From: Cellulosimicrobium protaetiae
GTDB taxonomy: Bacteria; Actinomycetota; Actinomycetes; Actinomycetales; Cellulomonadaceae
Direction of reading: 5' to 3'
DNA: 64,000 nucleotides
Assembly (NCBI RefSeq): GCF_009708005.2
Contig: NZ_CP052757.1
Coordinates: 3,038,001-3,102,000 of the forward strand
The notes under the pieces are model-generated. The model had not been told where the DNA came from. It worked only from the letters and a program-made list of their open reading frames with translations, and searched no databases. This document shows, in pieces, positions 57,947 through 64,000 of the stretch. The position numbers and the translations under genes are program-made. Numbering within the stretch: the first letter of the stretch is position 1; the number at the start of each line of letters is the position of its first letter.

Positions 57947-58978
57947 ATGCCCACCATGCGTGCCGCCGTCGTCCACTCCTTCGCGGACCCGCTGAGCGTC
58001 GACGAGATCGAGGTCCCGTCGCCGGGTCCGCACGAGGCGCTGGTGAAGGTCGACTACACCGGCGTGTGCCACACGGACCTGCACGCCGCGCACGGCGACT
58101 GGCCGGTCAAGCCGTCGCCCCCGTTCGTCCCGGGCCATGAGGGGGTCGGGACCGTCGTCGCCGTCGGCGACCAGGTGACGCGCGTCCAGGTCGGCGACAC
58201 GGTCGGCAACGCCTGGCTGTGGAGCGCGTGCGGCGAGTGCGAGTACTGCGAGACCGGGTGGGAGACCCTCTGCCCGAACCAGAAGAACGGCGGCTACTCG
58301 GTCGACGGCTCGTTCGGCCAGTACATGCTCGTCGACTCGCGGTACTGCCCGGTGGTCCCGGACGGGGTCGACCTGTCCGCCGTCGGGCCGATCCTGTGCG
58401 CGGGCGTCACCGTCTACAAGGGGCTCAAGGTCACGGACACCCAGCCGGGCGAGTGGGTGCTGATCTCGGGGATCGGCGGCCTCGGGCACATCGCGGTCCA
58501 GTACGCGGTCGCGATGGGTCGCCGCGTCGCCGCGGTCGACGTCGACGACGAGAAGCTCGCGCTCGCGCGCAAGCACGGAGCGGAGGTCACGGTCAACGCG
58601 GCCACGTCACCCGACGCCGCGGCCGAGATCCAGGAGCAGACCGGCGGCGGCGTCCACGGCGCGCTCGTGACCGCCGTGAACGCGCACGCGTTCCCGCAGG
58701 CGGTCGGCGCCCTGCGCCGCGGGGGCACGGTCTCGCTCGTCGGCCTCCCGCCGGAGAAGTTCCCGCTCGACATCTTCACGACCGTGCTGTTCGGGCTGAC
58801 GGTCCGCGGGTCGATCGTCGGCACGCGCAAGGACATGGCGGAGGCGCTCGACTTCTTCGCGCGCGGGAAGATCAACCCGACGTTCGCCGTGCGCCCGCTC
58901 GACGACATCAACGCGATCTTCTCCGAGATGGAGGAGGGCGCGATCGACGGGCGCATCGTCATGGACATGCGGTCCTGA
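57947..58978 (+). CDS. Zinc-dependent alcohol dehydrogenase (AdhP type)
   Basis: The 343-residue MDR enzyme has the catalytic zinc ligands in GVCHTDLH and PGHEGVGTV, and the structural zinc site in SACGECEYCETGWETLC (four Cys). The NAD-binding motif is ISGIGGLGHIAVQYAVAMG. The FGQYMLVDSRYCPVVPDGVDL block is typical of AdhP/AdhT-like ethanol-active enzymes that oxidise primary alcohols or reduce aldehydes. The ATG at 57947 has GAGGTG 6 nt upstream. A GTG 9 bp earlier is part of that site. Confidence 0.93.
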   Translation: MPTMRAAVVHSFADPLSVDEIEVPSPGPHEALVKVDYTGVCHTDLHAAHGDWPVKPSPPFVPGHEGVGTVVAVGDQVTRVQVGDTVGNAWLWSACGECEYCETGWETLCPNQKNGGYSVDGSFGQYMLVDSRYCPVVPDGVDLSAVGPILCAGVTVYKGLKVTDTQPGEWVLISGIGGLGHIAVQYAVAMGRRVAAVDVDDEKLALARKHGAEVTVNAATSPDAAAEIQEQTGGGVHGALVTAVNAHAFPQAVGALRRGGTVSLVGLPPEKFPLDIFTTVLFGLTVRGSIVGTRKDMAEALDFFARGKINPTFAVRPLDDINAIFSEMEEGAIDGRIVMDMRS

Positions 58979-59074
58979 CGCGCACCGCACCGACCCGTAC
59001 CGCGGCCCGCGACCCGTCCCCGGGGTCGCGGGCCGCGGCCTGTGCACGACGACCCGAGGGTCGGCGGGTGCGCC

Positions 59075-59080
59075 TACGAT
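59075..59080 (+). promoter_or_regulatory. -10 box of the recQ-like gene, leaderless
   Basis: TACGAT ends 7 nt before the GTG at 59088. Confidence 0.5.
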
Positions 59081-59087
59081 CGTGCGG

Positions 59088-61580
59088 GTGAGCCCCACCG
59101 ACCCGTACGCCGACCTGCCCTTCGACCCGGCCGACGAGCCGCCGCTCGACGAGCCCGCCGACCCGTACGGCGACCCCTGGGCAGGGGCCGCGCCGTCGGG
59201 GCCCGGACCGGACGCGGCACCGGAGCCGCGCGCGGAGGCAGCGGACGGCACCGCCGTACCTGCCGGTGCGCACTCCCCCGCGCCCGACGGCGGGGAGGCC
59301 GCCAAGCGGGCCAAGCTCGCCATGCTGCGCGGGCTGCTCGACGGCCAGTCCCTGCGCGAGGACGCCGAGACGGCGCTGCGCGCGCTCGTCGGCCGCGACG
59401 ACGCGGTGCTGCGCGAGGACCAGTGGCGGGCGATCGAGGCGCTCGTCGCGTTCCGGCGGCGTGCGCTCGTCGTGCAGCGCACCGGCTGGGGCAAGTCCGC
59501 CGTGTACTTCGTGGCCACGCGTCTGCTGCGCGACCGCGGCGCAGGTCCGACCGTCATCGTCTCCCCGCTCCTCGCGCTCATGCGCGACCAGATCTCGGCC
59601 GCGGCCCGGGCGGGCATCAAGGCCGTCACCATCAACTCGGCCAACGTCACGGAGTGGGACGACGTCCACCGCGCGATCGCTGCGGGCGAGGTCGACGTGC
59701 TGCTGTGCTCGCCCGAGCGCCTCAACAACCCCGGCTTCCGTGACGAGGTGCTTCCCCGGCTCGCCGCCGACGCGGGACTCGTCGTCATCGACGAGGCGCA
59801 CTGCATCTCGGACTGGGGCCACGACTTCCGCCCCGACTACCGGCGCATCCGCACGCTGCTCGCCGACCTCCCGCCCGGCATCCCCGTGCTCGCGACGACC
59901 GCGACGGCGAACGAGCGCGTGACCGCGGACGTCGCGGAGCAGCTCGGCGTGACCGCCGCCCACGCGTCCGGAGCGGGCACCGGTGCCGGCGGCGAGGCGG
60001 GGCACGAGGACGTGCTCGTCCTGCGCGGCGGCCTCGACCGCGAGTCCCTCCACCTCGCCGTCCTGCGCCTGCCGGACCAGCCGACGCGCGTCGCGTGGCT
60101 CGTCGAGGCGCTGCAGGACGTCGACGGCTCGGGCATCGTCTACTGCCTCACCGTCTCCGCGGCCGAGCAGGTCGCGAGCCAGCTCCGCGCCGCGGGCCTC
60201 GCCGTCGCCTCGTACACGGGCCAGACCGACCCGGCCGAGCGCGAGCGGCTGGAGGAGGACCTCAAGGAGAACCGGGTCAAGGCGCTGGTGGCGACCTCGG
60301 CGCTCGGGATGGGCTTCGACAAGCCCGACCTCGCGTTCGTCGTGCACCTCGGCGCACCGAGCTCGCCCATCGCCTACTACCAGCAGGTCGGGCGCGCGGG
60401 CCGTGGCGTGGACTCGGCCGTCGTCGTGCTGCTGCCCGGCGAGGAGGACCGGCGCATCTGGGAGTGGTTCGCCTCGACCGCGTTCCCGCCGCAGGCGCAG
60501 GTCCGCACGACGCTCGACGCCCTGGGCGCGGGCGGCACGCAGTCCGTCGCGCAGCTCGAGACGCAGGTCGACCTCAAGCGCTCACGCCTCGAAGGCATGC
60601 TCAAGGTGCTCGACGTCGACGGCGCGGTCCGGCGCGTCAAGGGCGGCTGGGAGGCCACGGGCGAGCCGTGGACCTACGACGCCGAGCGGTACGAGCGTGT
60701 CGACGCGACCCGCACCGCGGAGCAGCAGGCGATGCTCGACTACGAGGCCACCGACGGGTGCCGCATGGCGTTCCTGCGCGCGGCGCTCGACGATCCGGAG
60801 CTCGAGGACGGGTGGCGCTGCGGGCGCTGCGACACGTGCGGCGGCGTGACGCTCCCGGCGCTCCCCGACGCGGAGGCCGTCGCCGCGGCGCGCGCCGACA
60901 TGGATCGCCCCGGGGTCGAGGTCGTCGCGCGCCGCCAGTGGCCGAGCGGAATGGACCGTCTCGGGCTCGACCTGCGCGGGCGGCTCGGCGCGGGCGAGCT
61001 CGCCGAGACCGGACGGGCCGTCGCCCGCCTCGACGGGCTCGGCTGGTCCGCGCCGCTGCGCGAGCTCTTCGCCCCCGCGACGCCCGACGGCGACACGCCC
61101 GTCGCGCTCCGGCGCGCGGCAGCGCGGGTGCTCGACGAGTGGCCGGAGCTGTACGAGGGCGCTCCCCAGGCCGCTCCGGACGCCGACACCGGCGAGGACG
61201 GGGCGGCGAGCGCGCCGGAGCGTCGGCTGCTGGTCGACGGCGTCGTCGCGGTGCGTTCCGTGACCCGACCGCGCCTGACCTTCCACCTCGCGAACGGGCT
61301 CGCGACCTACCTCGGCAAGCCGCTCATCGGCGCCGTCGGCCCCGTCCCGGGGCGCGAGGAGCCGGGCCGCCACGACGTGAACTCGGCGACACGCCTCGCA
61401 GCCGTCGCGGGCCGCCTGCAGCTCGAGCTGTCGGACGCCGCACGGGCCGGGCTGTCCGGGCGGCGTGTGCTCCTCGTCGACGACTACACGGAGTCGGGGT
61501 GGACGCTCACCGTCGCGGCACGACTGCTGCGCCAGGCGGGTGCGACGGCGGTGCACCCGTTCGTCCTCGGCGTGCGCTGA
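59088..61580 (+). CDS. RecQ-family DNA helicase fused to a phosphoribosyltransferase-like domain
   Basis: This 830-residue protein has a disordered acidic/Pro N-terminus of about 75 residues. The SF2 helicase core follows: VLREDQWRAIEAL (motif 0), VVQRTGWGKSAVYF (I), VSPLLALMRDQ (Ia), VIDEAHCISDWGHDFRPDYR (II), LATTATANERV (III) and YQQVGRAGRGVDSAVVVLL (VI). The zinc-binding region is short (DGCRMAFL, WRCGRCDTCGG). The last about 130 residues contain RVLLVDDYTESGWTLTVAARLLRQAGA, the PRPP-binding motif of type I phosphoribosyltransferases. No HRDC domain is visible. GTG at 59088 is preferred over 59082 from the -10 box spacing. Confidence 0.93.
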   Translation: MSPTDPYADLPFDPADEPPLDEPADPYGDPWAGAAPSGPGPDAAPEPRAEAADGTAVPAGAHSPAPDGGEAAKRAKLAMLRGLLDGQSLREDAETALRALVGRDDAVLREDQWRAIEALVAFRRRALVVQRTGWGKSAVYFVATRLLRDRGAGPTVIVSPLLALMRDQISAAARAGIKAVTINSANVTEWDDVHRAIAAGEVDVLLCSPERLNNPGFRDEVLPRLAADAGLVVIDEAHCISDWGHDFRPDYRRIRTLLADLPPGIPVLATTATANERVTADVAEQLGVTAAHASGAGTGAGGEAGHEDVLVLRGGLDRESLHLAVLRLPDQPTRVAWLVEALQDVDGSGIVYCLTVSAAEQVASQLRAAGLAVASYTGQTDPAERERLEEDLKENRVKALVATSALGMGFDKPDLAFVVHLGAPSSPIAYYQQVGRAGRGVDSAVVVLLPGEEDRRIWEWFASTAFPPQAQVRTTLDALGAGGTQSVAQLETQVDLKRSRLEGMLKVLDVDGAVRRVKGGWEATGEPWTYDAERYERVDATRTAEQQAMLDYEATDGCRMAFLRAALDDPELEDGWRCGRCDTCGGVTLPALPDAEAVAAARADMDRPGVEVVARRQWPSGMDRLGLDLRGRLGAGELAETGRAVARLDGLGWSAPLRELFAPATPDGDTPVALRRAAARVLDEWPELYEGAPQAAPDADTGEDGAASAPERRLLVDGVVAVRSVTRPRLTFHLANGLATYLGKPLIGAVGPVPGREEPGRHDVNSATRLAAVAGRLQLELSDAARAGLSGRRVLLVDDYTESGWTLTVAARLLRQAGATAVHPFVLGVR

Positions 61581-61683
61581 GCCGGGCGGGCGACCCGGCG
61601 CGCGCCACACCGCGTGCAGGGCACGTGCGGGCCTCGGTGCGCGTCACGCCGAAGGGGCGCGGCGCCGTCGAGGCACCGGGTTC

Positions 61684-61720
61684 GCGCGAGGTCCGCGCGC
61701 CGCACGGGCGGACCTCGCGC
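61684..61720. terminator. Bidirectional terminator between recQ-like gene and hisD
   Basis: A perfect 13-bp stem (GCGCGAGGTCCGC and complement) with an 11-nt loop lies between the convergent stop codons, 7 bp from the hisD stop. Confidence 0.75.
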
Positions 61721-61726
61721 ACGGCG

Positions 61727-63052
61727 TCAGACGAACCGGGCCCGCACCGCCTCGCCGTGGGCCGGGAGGTCCTCGTCGTTCGCGACGGCGACGATCCGGT
61801 CCGCCAGGTCCTCGAGCGCGTCACGGTCGTACTCGATGACCTGGACCGCCTTGACGTAGCTGTGCACCCCGAGACCGCTCGAGAAGTGCGCGCAGCCGCC
61901 GGTCGGGAGCACGTGGTTCGACCCGGCCATGTAGTCGCCGAGCGAGACGGGCGACCACGGGCCGACGAAGATCGCGCCCGCGCTCGTGACGCGCTCGGCG
62001 AGCGCCGCGGCGCCGTCCGCCTGGATCTCGAGGTGCTCCGCGCCGTAGGCGTCGACCACCCGGAGACCGTGCTCGAGGTCGTCCACGAGCACGATCGCGG
62101 ACTGCGGACCGGCGAGCGACTGCGCCACGCGTGCCGCGTGCTTCGTGGCCGTCACGAGGTCTGCGAGGCGCGCCTCGACCGCGGCGGCGAGCTCGACCGA
62201 CGGTGTGACGAGCACCGCCGCCGCGAGCGGGTCGTGCTCGGCCTGGCTGATGAGGTCCGTCGCGACGTGCCCCGGGTCGGCGGTGGCGTCCGCGAGGATC
62301 GCGATCTCCGTGGGGCCGGCTTCGGCGTCGATGCCGACGACGCCGCGGACGAGCCGCTTGGCCGCGGCCACGTACACGTTCCCCGGTCCGGTCACGACGT
62401 CGACCGGCTCGCAGAGCACGTCCCCGTCCTGCGGCTCGCTGCCTGCGGCGCCGTAGGCGAACATCGCGACCGCCTGCGCGCCGCCCACCGCGTAGACCTC
62501 GTCGACACCGAGCAGCGCGCACGCCGCGAGGATCGTCGGGTGCGGGAGGCCGCCGTTCTCCTTCTGCGGCGGCGAGGCGACCGCGAGGCTGCGCACGCCC
62601 GCCTCCTGCGCCGCGACGACGTTCATCACGACGGACGACGGGTAGACCGCGAGCCCGCCGGGCGCGTAGAGCCCGACGCGACGCACGGGCACCCAGCGCT
62701 GGCGGACCTGGGCCCCGGGCGCGATCTCGACCGTGAAGTCCTGCGGGCGCTGCGCGGCGTGCACGAGCCGCACGCGGCGGATCGCCTCCTCCAGGCCCGC
62801 CCGGACGTCCGGGTCGAGGGCGCCCAGCGCGCTGGCGAGCGCGTCGACCGGGACGCGCAGGTGCTCGGGGCGCACACCGTCGAACCGCTCGGCGTACTCG
62901 CGCAGCGCCTCGGCACCACGCGCGCGGACCGCATCGACGATCGGGGCGACCCGATGCGCCGCGTCCTCGACGCCGAGCTCTGCGCGCGGCAGGGTCTCGA
63001 CGAGCTCGCGTGCGGACAGGGAACGCCCTCGGAGATCGATGCGGGAGATCAT
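61727..63052 (-). CDS. hisD: Histidinol dehydrogenase
   Basis: It carries out the last two oxidations to histidine with NAD and zinc. The 441-residue protein has [77 protein letters not shown] (catalytic His, zinc ligands), [10 protein letters not shown] and [23 protein letters not shown] start, 6 nt after TAGACT, leaderless. Separated from hisC by the Rieske-membrane-adh-recQ block. Confidence 0.97.
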   Translation of the reverse strand: MISRIDLRGRSLSARELVETLPRAELGVEDAAHRVAPIVDAVRARGAEALREYAERFDGVRPEHLRVPVDALASALGALDPDVRAGLEEAIRRVRLVHAAQRPQDFTVEIAPGAQVRQRWVPVRRVGLYAPGGLAVYPSSVVMNVVAAQEAGVRSLAVASPPQKENGGLPHPTILAACALLGVDEVYAVGGAQAVAMFAYGAAGSEPQDGDVLCEPVDVVTGPGNVYVAAAKRLVRGVVGIDAEAGPTEIAILADATADPGHVATDLISQAEHDPLAAAVLVTPSVELAAAVEARLADLVTATKHAARVAQSLAGPQSAIVLVDDLEHGLRVVDAYGAEHLEIQADGAAALAERVTSAGAIFVGPWSPVSLGDYMAGSNHVLPTGGCAHFSSGLGVHSYVKAVQVIEYDRDALEDLADRIVAVANDEDLPAHGEAVRARFV

Positions 63053-63058
63053 GGGACG

Positions 63059-63064
63059 AGTCTA
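63059..63064 (-). promoter_or_regulatory. -10 box of hisD, leaderless
   Basis: TAGACT on the minus strand, 6 nt before the ATG. Identical in hexamer and spacing to the hisC promoter. Confidence 0.6.
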
Positions 63065-63171
63065 GGAGCCCGCACGTCGCTGCGACGAGGTGTTTCGCCC
63101 ACCGGTCGCACCGTGCGGGTCGCGGGTCACCGCATCGCGCCCACCCCGCTCGGGCGGGGAGAATGGGCGGC

Positions 63172-63408
63172 ATGAACGCCCCTCACGACGCCCGCCCGGT
63201 CGAGATCTCCGACGACGTCATCCGCCTCGGCCAGTTCCTCAAGCTCGCCGGGCTCGCCGAGTCCGGCGCCGAGGCGCGCGAGCTCGTCACCGAGGGCGAG
63301 GTCCGGGTCAACGGCGAGGTCGACACGCGTCGGGGCCGCCAGCTGCACCGCGGCGACGTCGTCTCGGTCGACCACCCCCAGGGGACCGAGAGCGCGACCG
63401 TCGCCTGA
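63172..63408 (+). CDS. Small S4-domain RNA-binding protein
   Basis: The 78-residue protein is a single S4-like domain: IRLGQFLKLAGLAESGAEARELVTEGEVRVNGEVDTRRGRQLHRGDVVSVD, similar to YaaA/YbcJ-type proteins thought to bind rRNA or tRNA. The ATG at 63172 has GGGGAG 11 nt upstream. GAGAAT 7 nt upstream could instead be a -10 box. It stops 8 bp from the convergent gene. Confidence 0.9.
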   Translation: MNAPHDARPVEISDDVIRLGQFLKLAGLAESGAEARELVTEGEVRVNGEVDTRRGRQLHRGDVVSVDHPQGTESATVA

Positions 63409-63416
63409 GCGAACCG

Positions 63417-63821
63417 TCAGGCCATGTAGGTCGAGGCCATCACCTTGTCAGGCGTGAGGCGGAGCACGACGCGCTCGGGGTTCGGGTCGAGCGGTCGGTA
63501 CCGGCGGGCGTAGCGCGCGACGGCGTCCGCCACCTCGTCCGGGTCCTCGACGACCTCGATCGTGCCCTCGAGAGTGATCCAGCGTCCGCCCTCGACCTGG
63601 CACACCGCGGCTCGCGGCGCGCCACCGTGCGCGCCCGGCCGCCGCGCGTTGCGGGCCTTGACCGACGCGCGGTTCGTCGTGATGCGGAGCACGCCCGCGT
63701 CGGCGTCCCACGTGAAGGCGACGGGGACGACGTGCGGCGTGCCGTCGGCGCGCAGCGTGGTGAGCGTGGCGAGGTGGCGCTCGGTGACGAAGACGAGCTG
63801 TTCGGGGTTGAGGCGGATCAC
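63417..63821 (-). CDS. PPOX-class (pyridoxamine-oxidase-like) flavin/F420-dependent protein
   Basis: The 134-residue split beta-barrel protein shows RHLATLTTLRADGTPHVVPVAFTWD, LRITTNRASVKARNARR, AAVCQVEGGRWITLEGTIEVVEDPDEVADAVARYARRYR and a C-terminal PERVVLRLTPDKVMAS. It resembles the actinobacterial F420-dependent PPOX family. Cofactor and substrate are not determined by sequence alone. GTG start, with TAGGCT 7 nt upstream (63829-63834 on the minus strand), again a leaderless arrangement. Confidence 0.88.
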   Translation of the reverse strand: MIRLNPEQLVFVTERHLATLTTLRADGTPHVVPVAFTWDADAGVLRITTNRASVKARNARRPGAHGGAPRAAVCQVEGGRWITLEGTIEVVEDPDEVADAVARYARRYRPLDPNPERVVLRLTPDKVMASTYMA

Positions 63822-63828
63822 GGCGTCG

Positions 63829-63834
63829 AGCCTA
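63829..63834 (-). promoter_or_regulatory. -10 box of the PPOX gene, leaderless
   Basis: TAGGCT on the minus strand, 7 nt before the GTG start. Confidence 0.45.
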
Positions 63835-63867
63835 CGGGCTCCGGCACCAGGCACGGCGTGAGCCCGC

Positions 63868-64000
63868 TCACCGGACACGCGGTGCGCGCGTCGCTCCCCG
63901 CCGCAGCAGCCGCGAGCCCGTCTCGGTCGCCCGTCCCCTGCCGGGCTCCACGGGCTGCTCGGCCATCGGGATCAGCCGACGAGGCACGACGGGCCGAGCA
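63868..64000 (-). CDS. Possible C-terminal fragment of an unidentified gene
   Basis: A minus-strand frame enters from the right edge and stops with TGA at 63868-63870. The 43 visible residues (ARPVVPRRLIPMAEQPVEPG, then Arg-rich to APRVR) have mostly G/C at third positions, as real genes here do. They carry no motif, so the product cannot be named. It may be a disordered tail. Confidence 0.4.
   Translation of the reverse strand, partial: ARPVVPRRLIPMAEQPVEPGRGRATETGSRLLRRGATRAPRVR

Noticed and set aside
63840-64000. Plus-strand frame starting GTG at 63859 and running off the right edge
   Set aside because: Its translation is Ala/Ser/Arg/Pro low-complexity without motif. The minus-strand frame has the better third-position pattern.

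Overview
This 64 kb window is a chromosomal housekeeping region of a very GC-rich actinobacterium. The codon third positions are almost all G or C, GTG starts are frequent, the rRNA spacer carries no tRNA, and ArgF, HisA and the SteA/SteB genes are of actinobacterial type. The gene order follows, with insertions, that of Mycobacterium tuberculosis (blocks Rv1599-1603, Rv1641-1644, Rv1649-1659 and Rv1688-1700). The 16S sequence and the gene content suggest Micrococcales, probably close to Cellulosimicrobium or Isoptericola (Promicromonosporaceae). That last step is inference from memory, not a computed placement. I see no insertion sequence, prophage, CRISPR array, tRNA gene or plasmid function.

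Layout, left to right. 1-1198 (+): end of a membrane protein and heme A synthase (ctaA). 1454-16237 (-): a large, tightly coupled unit running TPR protein, HAD phosphatase, small protein, tlyA, nadK, recN, steA, steB/mctB, MraY-like transferase, murJ, pyrG and Nudix hydrolase, ending near a SUMF1-domain protein. 16391-22265 (-): one rRNA operon (16S-23S-5S) with leader, candidate promoters and terminator. 22372-25291 (-): tyrS, mpg and a small P-loop kinase. 25327-34366 (-): complete arginine operon argCJBDFRGH with an ARG-box-like operator over the argC promoter. 34492-36813 (+): quinone oxidoreductase, small membrane protein, DUF4862-like protein. 36818-37820 (-): thiD under a TPP riboswitch. 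37936-42556 (-): pheS-pheT-SDR. 42910-43374 (+): membrane protein. 43395-46768 (-): infC-rpmI-rplT-tsnR-like methyltransferase-thpR. 47110-49312 (+): furA-katA. 49375-51992 (+): DUF1844, coiled-coil membrane protein, lipoprotein serine protease and GerW-like protein. 52059-56573 (-): hisC-hisB-hypothetical-hisH-hisA-sseB. 56675-61580: Rieske lipoprotein (-), then a membrane protein, adhP-like dehydrogenase and a recQ-phosphoribosyltransferase fusion (+). 61727-63064 (-): hisD. 63172-64000: S4 protein, split-barrel flavin/F420-type oxidoreductase, and a fragment of a further gene.

How the genes work together. Arginine synthesis is self-contained, including its repressor. Histidine synthesis is present except for hisF, hisG, hisE and hisI, and hisD is detached from hisC by a four-gene block. 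Translation is represented by rRNA, IF3, L35, L20, PheST, TyrS and several RNA-modifying enzymes. The steA-steB-murJ block links cytokinesis with lipid II export.

Two features run through the window. Genes inside operons overlap by four bases (ATGA, GTGA, and in two cases probably TTGA and CTGA). Many first genes have a TANNNT-like -10 box ending 6-7 nt before the start codon, which implies leaderless mRNAs. I found no clearly new multi-gene system. The best candidates for a closer look are the RecQ-phosphoribosyltransferase fusion set inside the his region, the DUF1844/coiled-coil/serine-protease/GerW block, and the MraY-like gene between steB and murJ.
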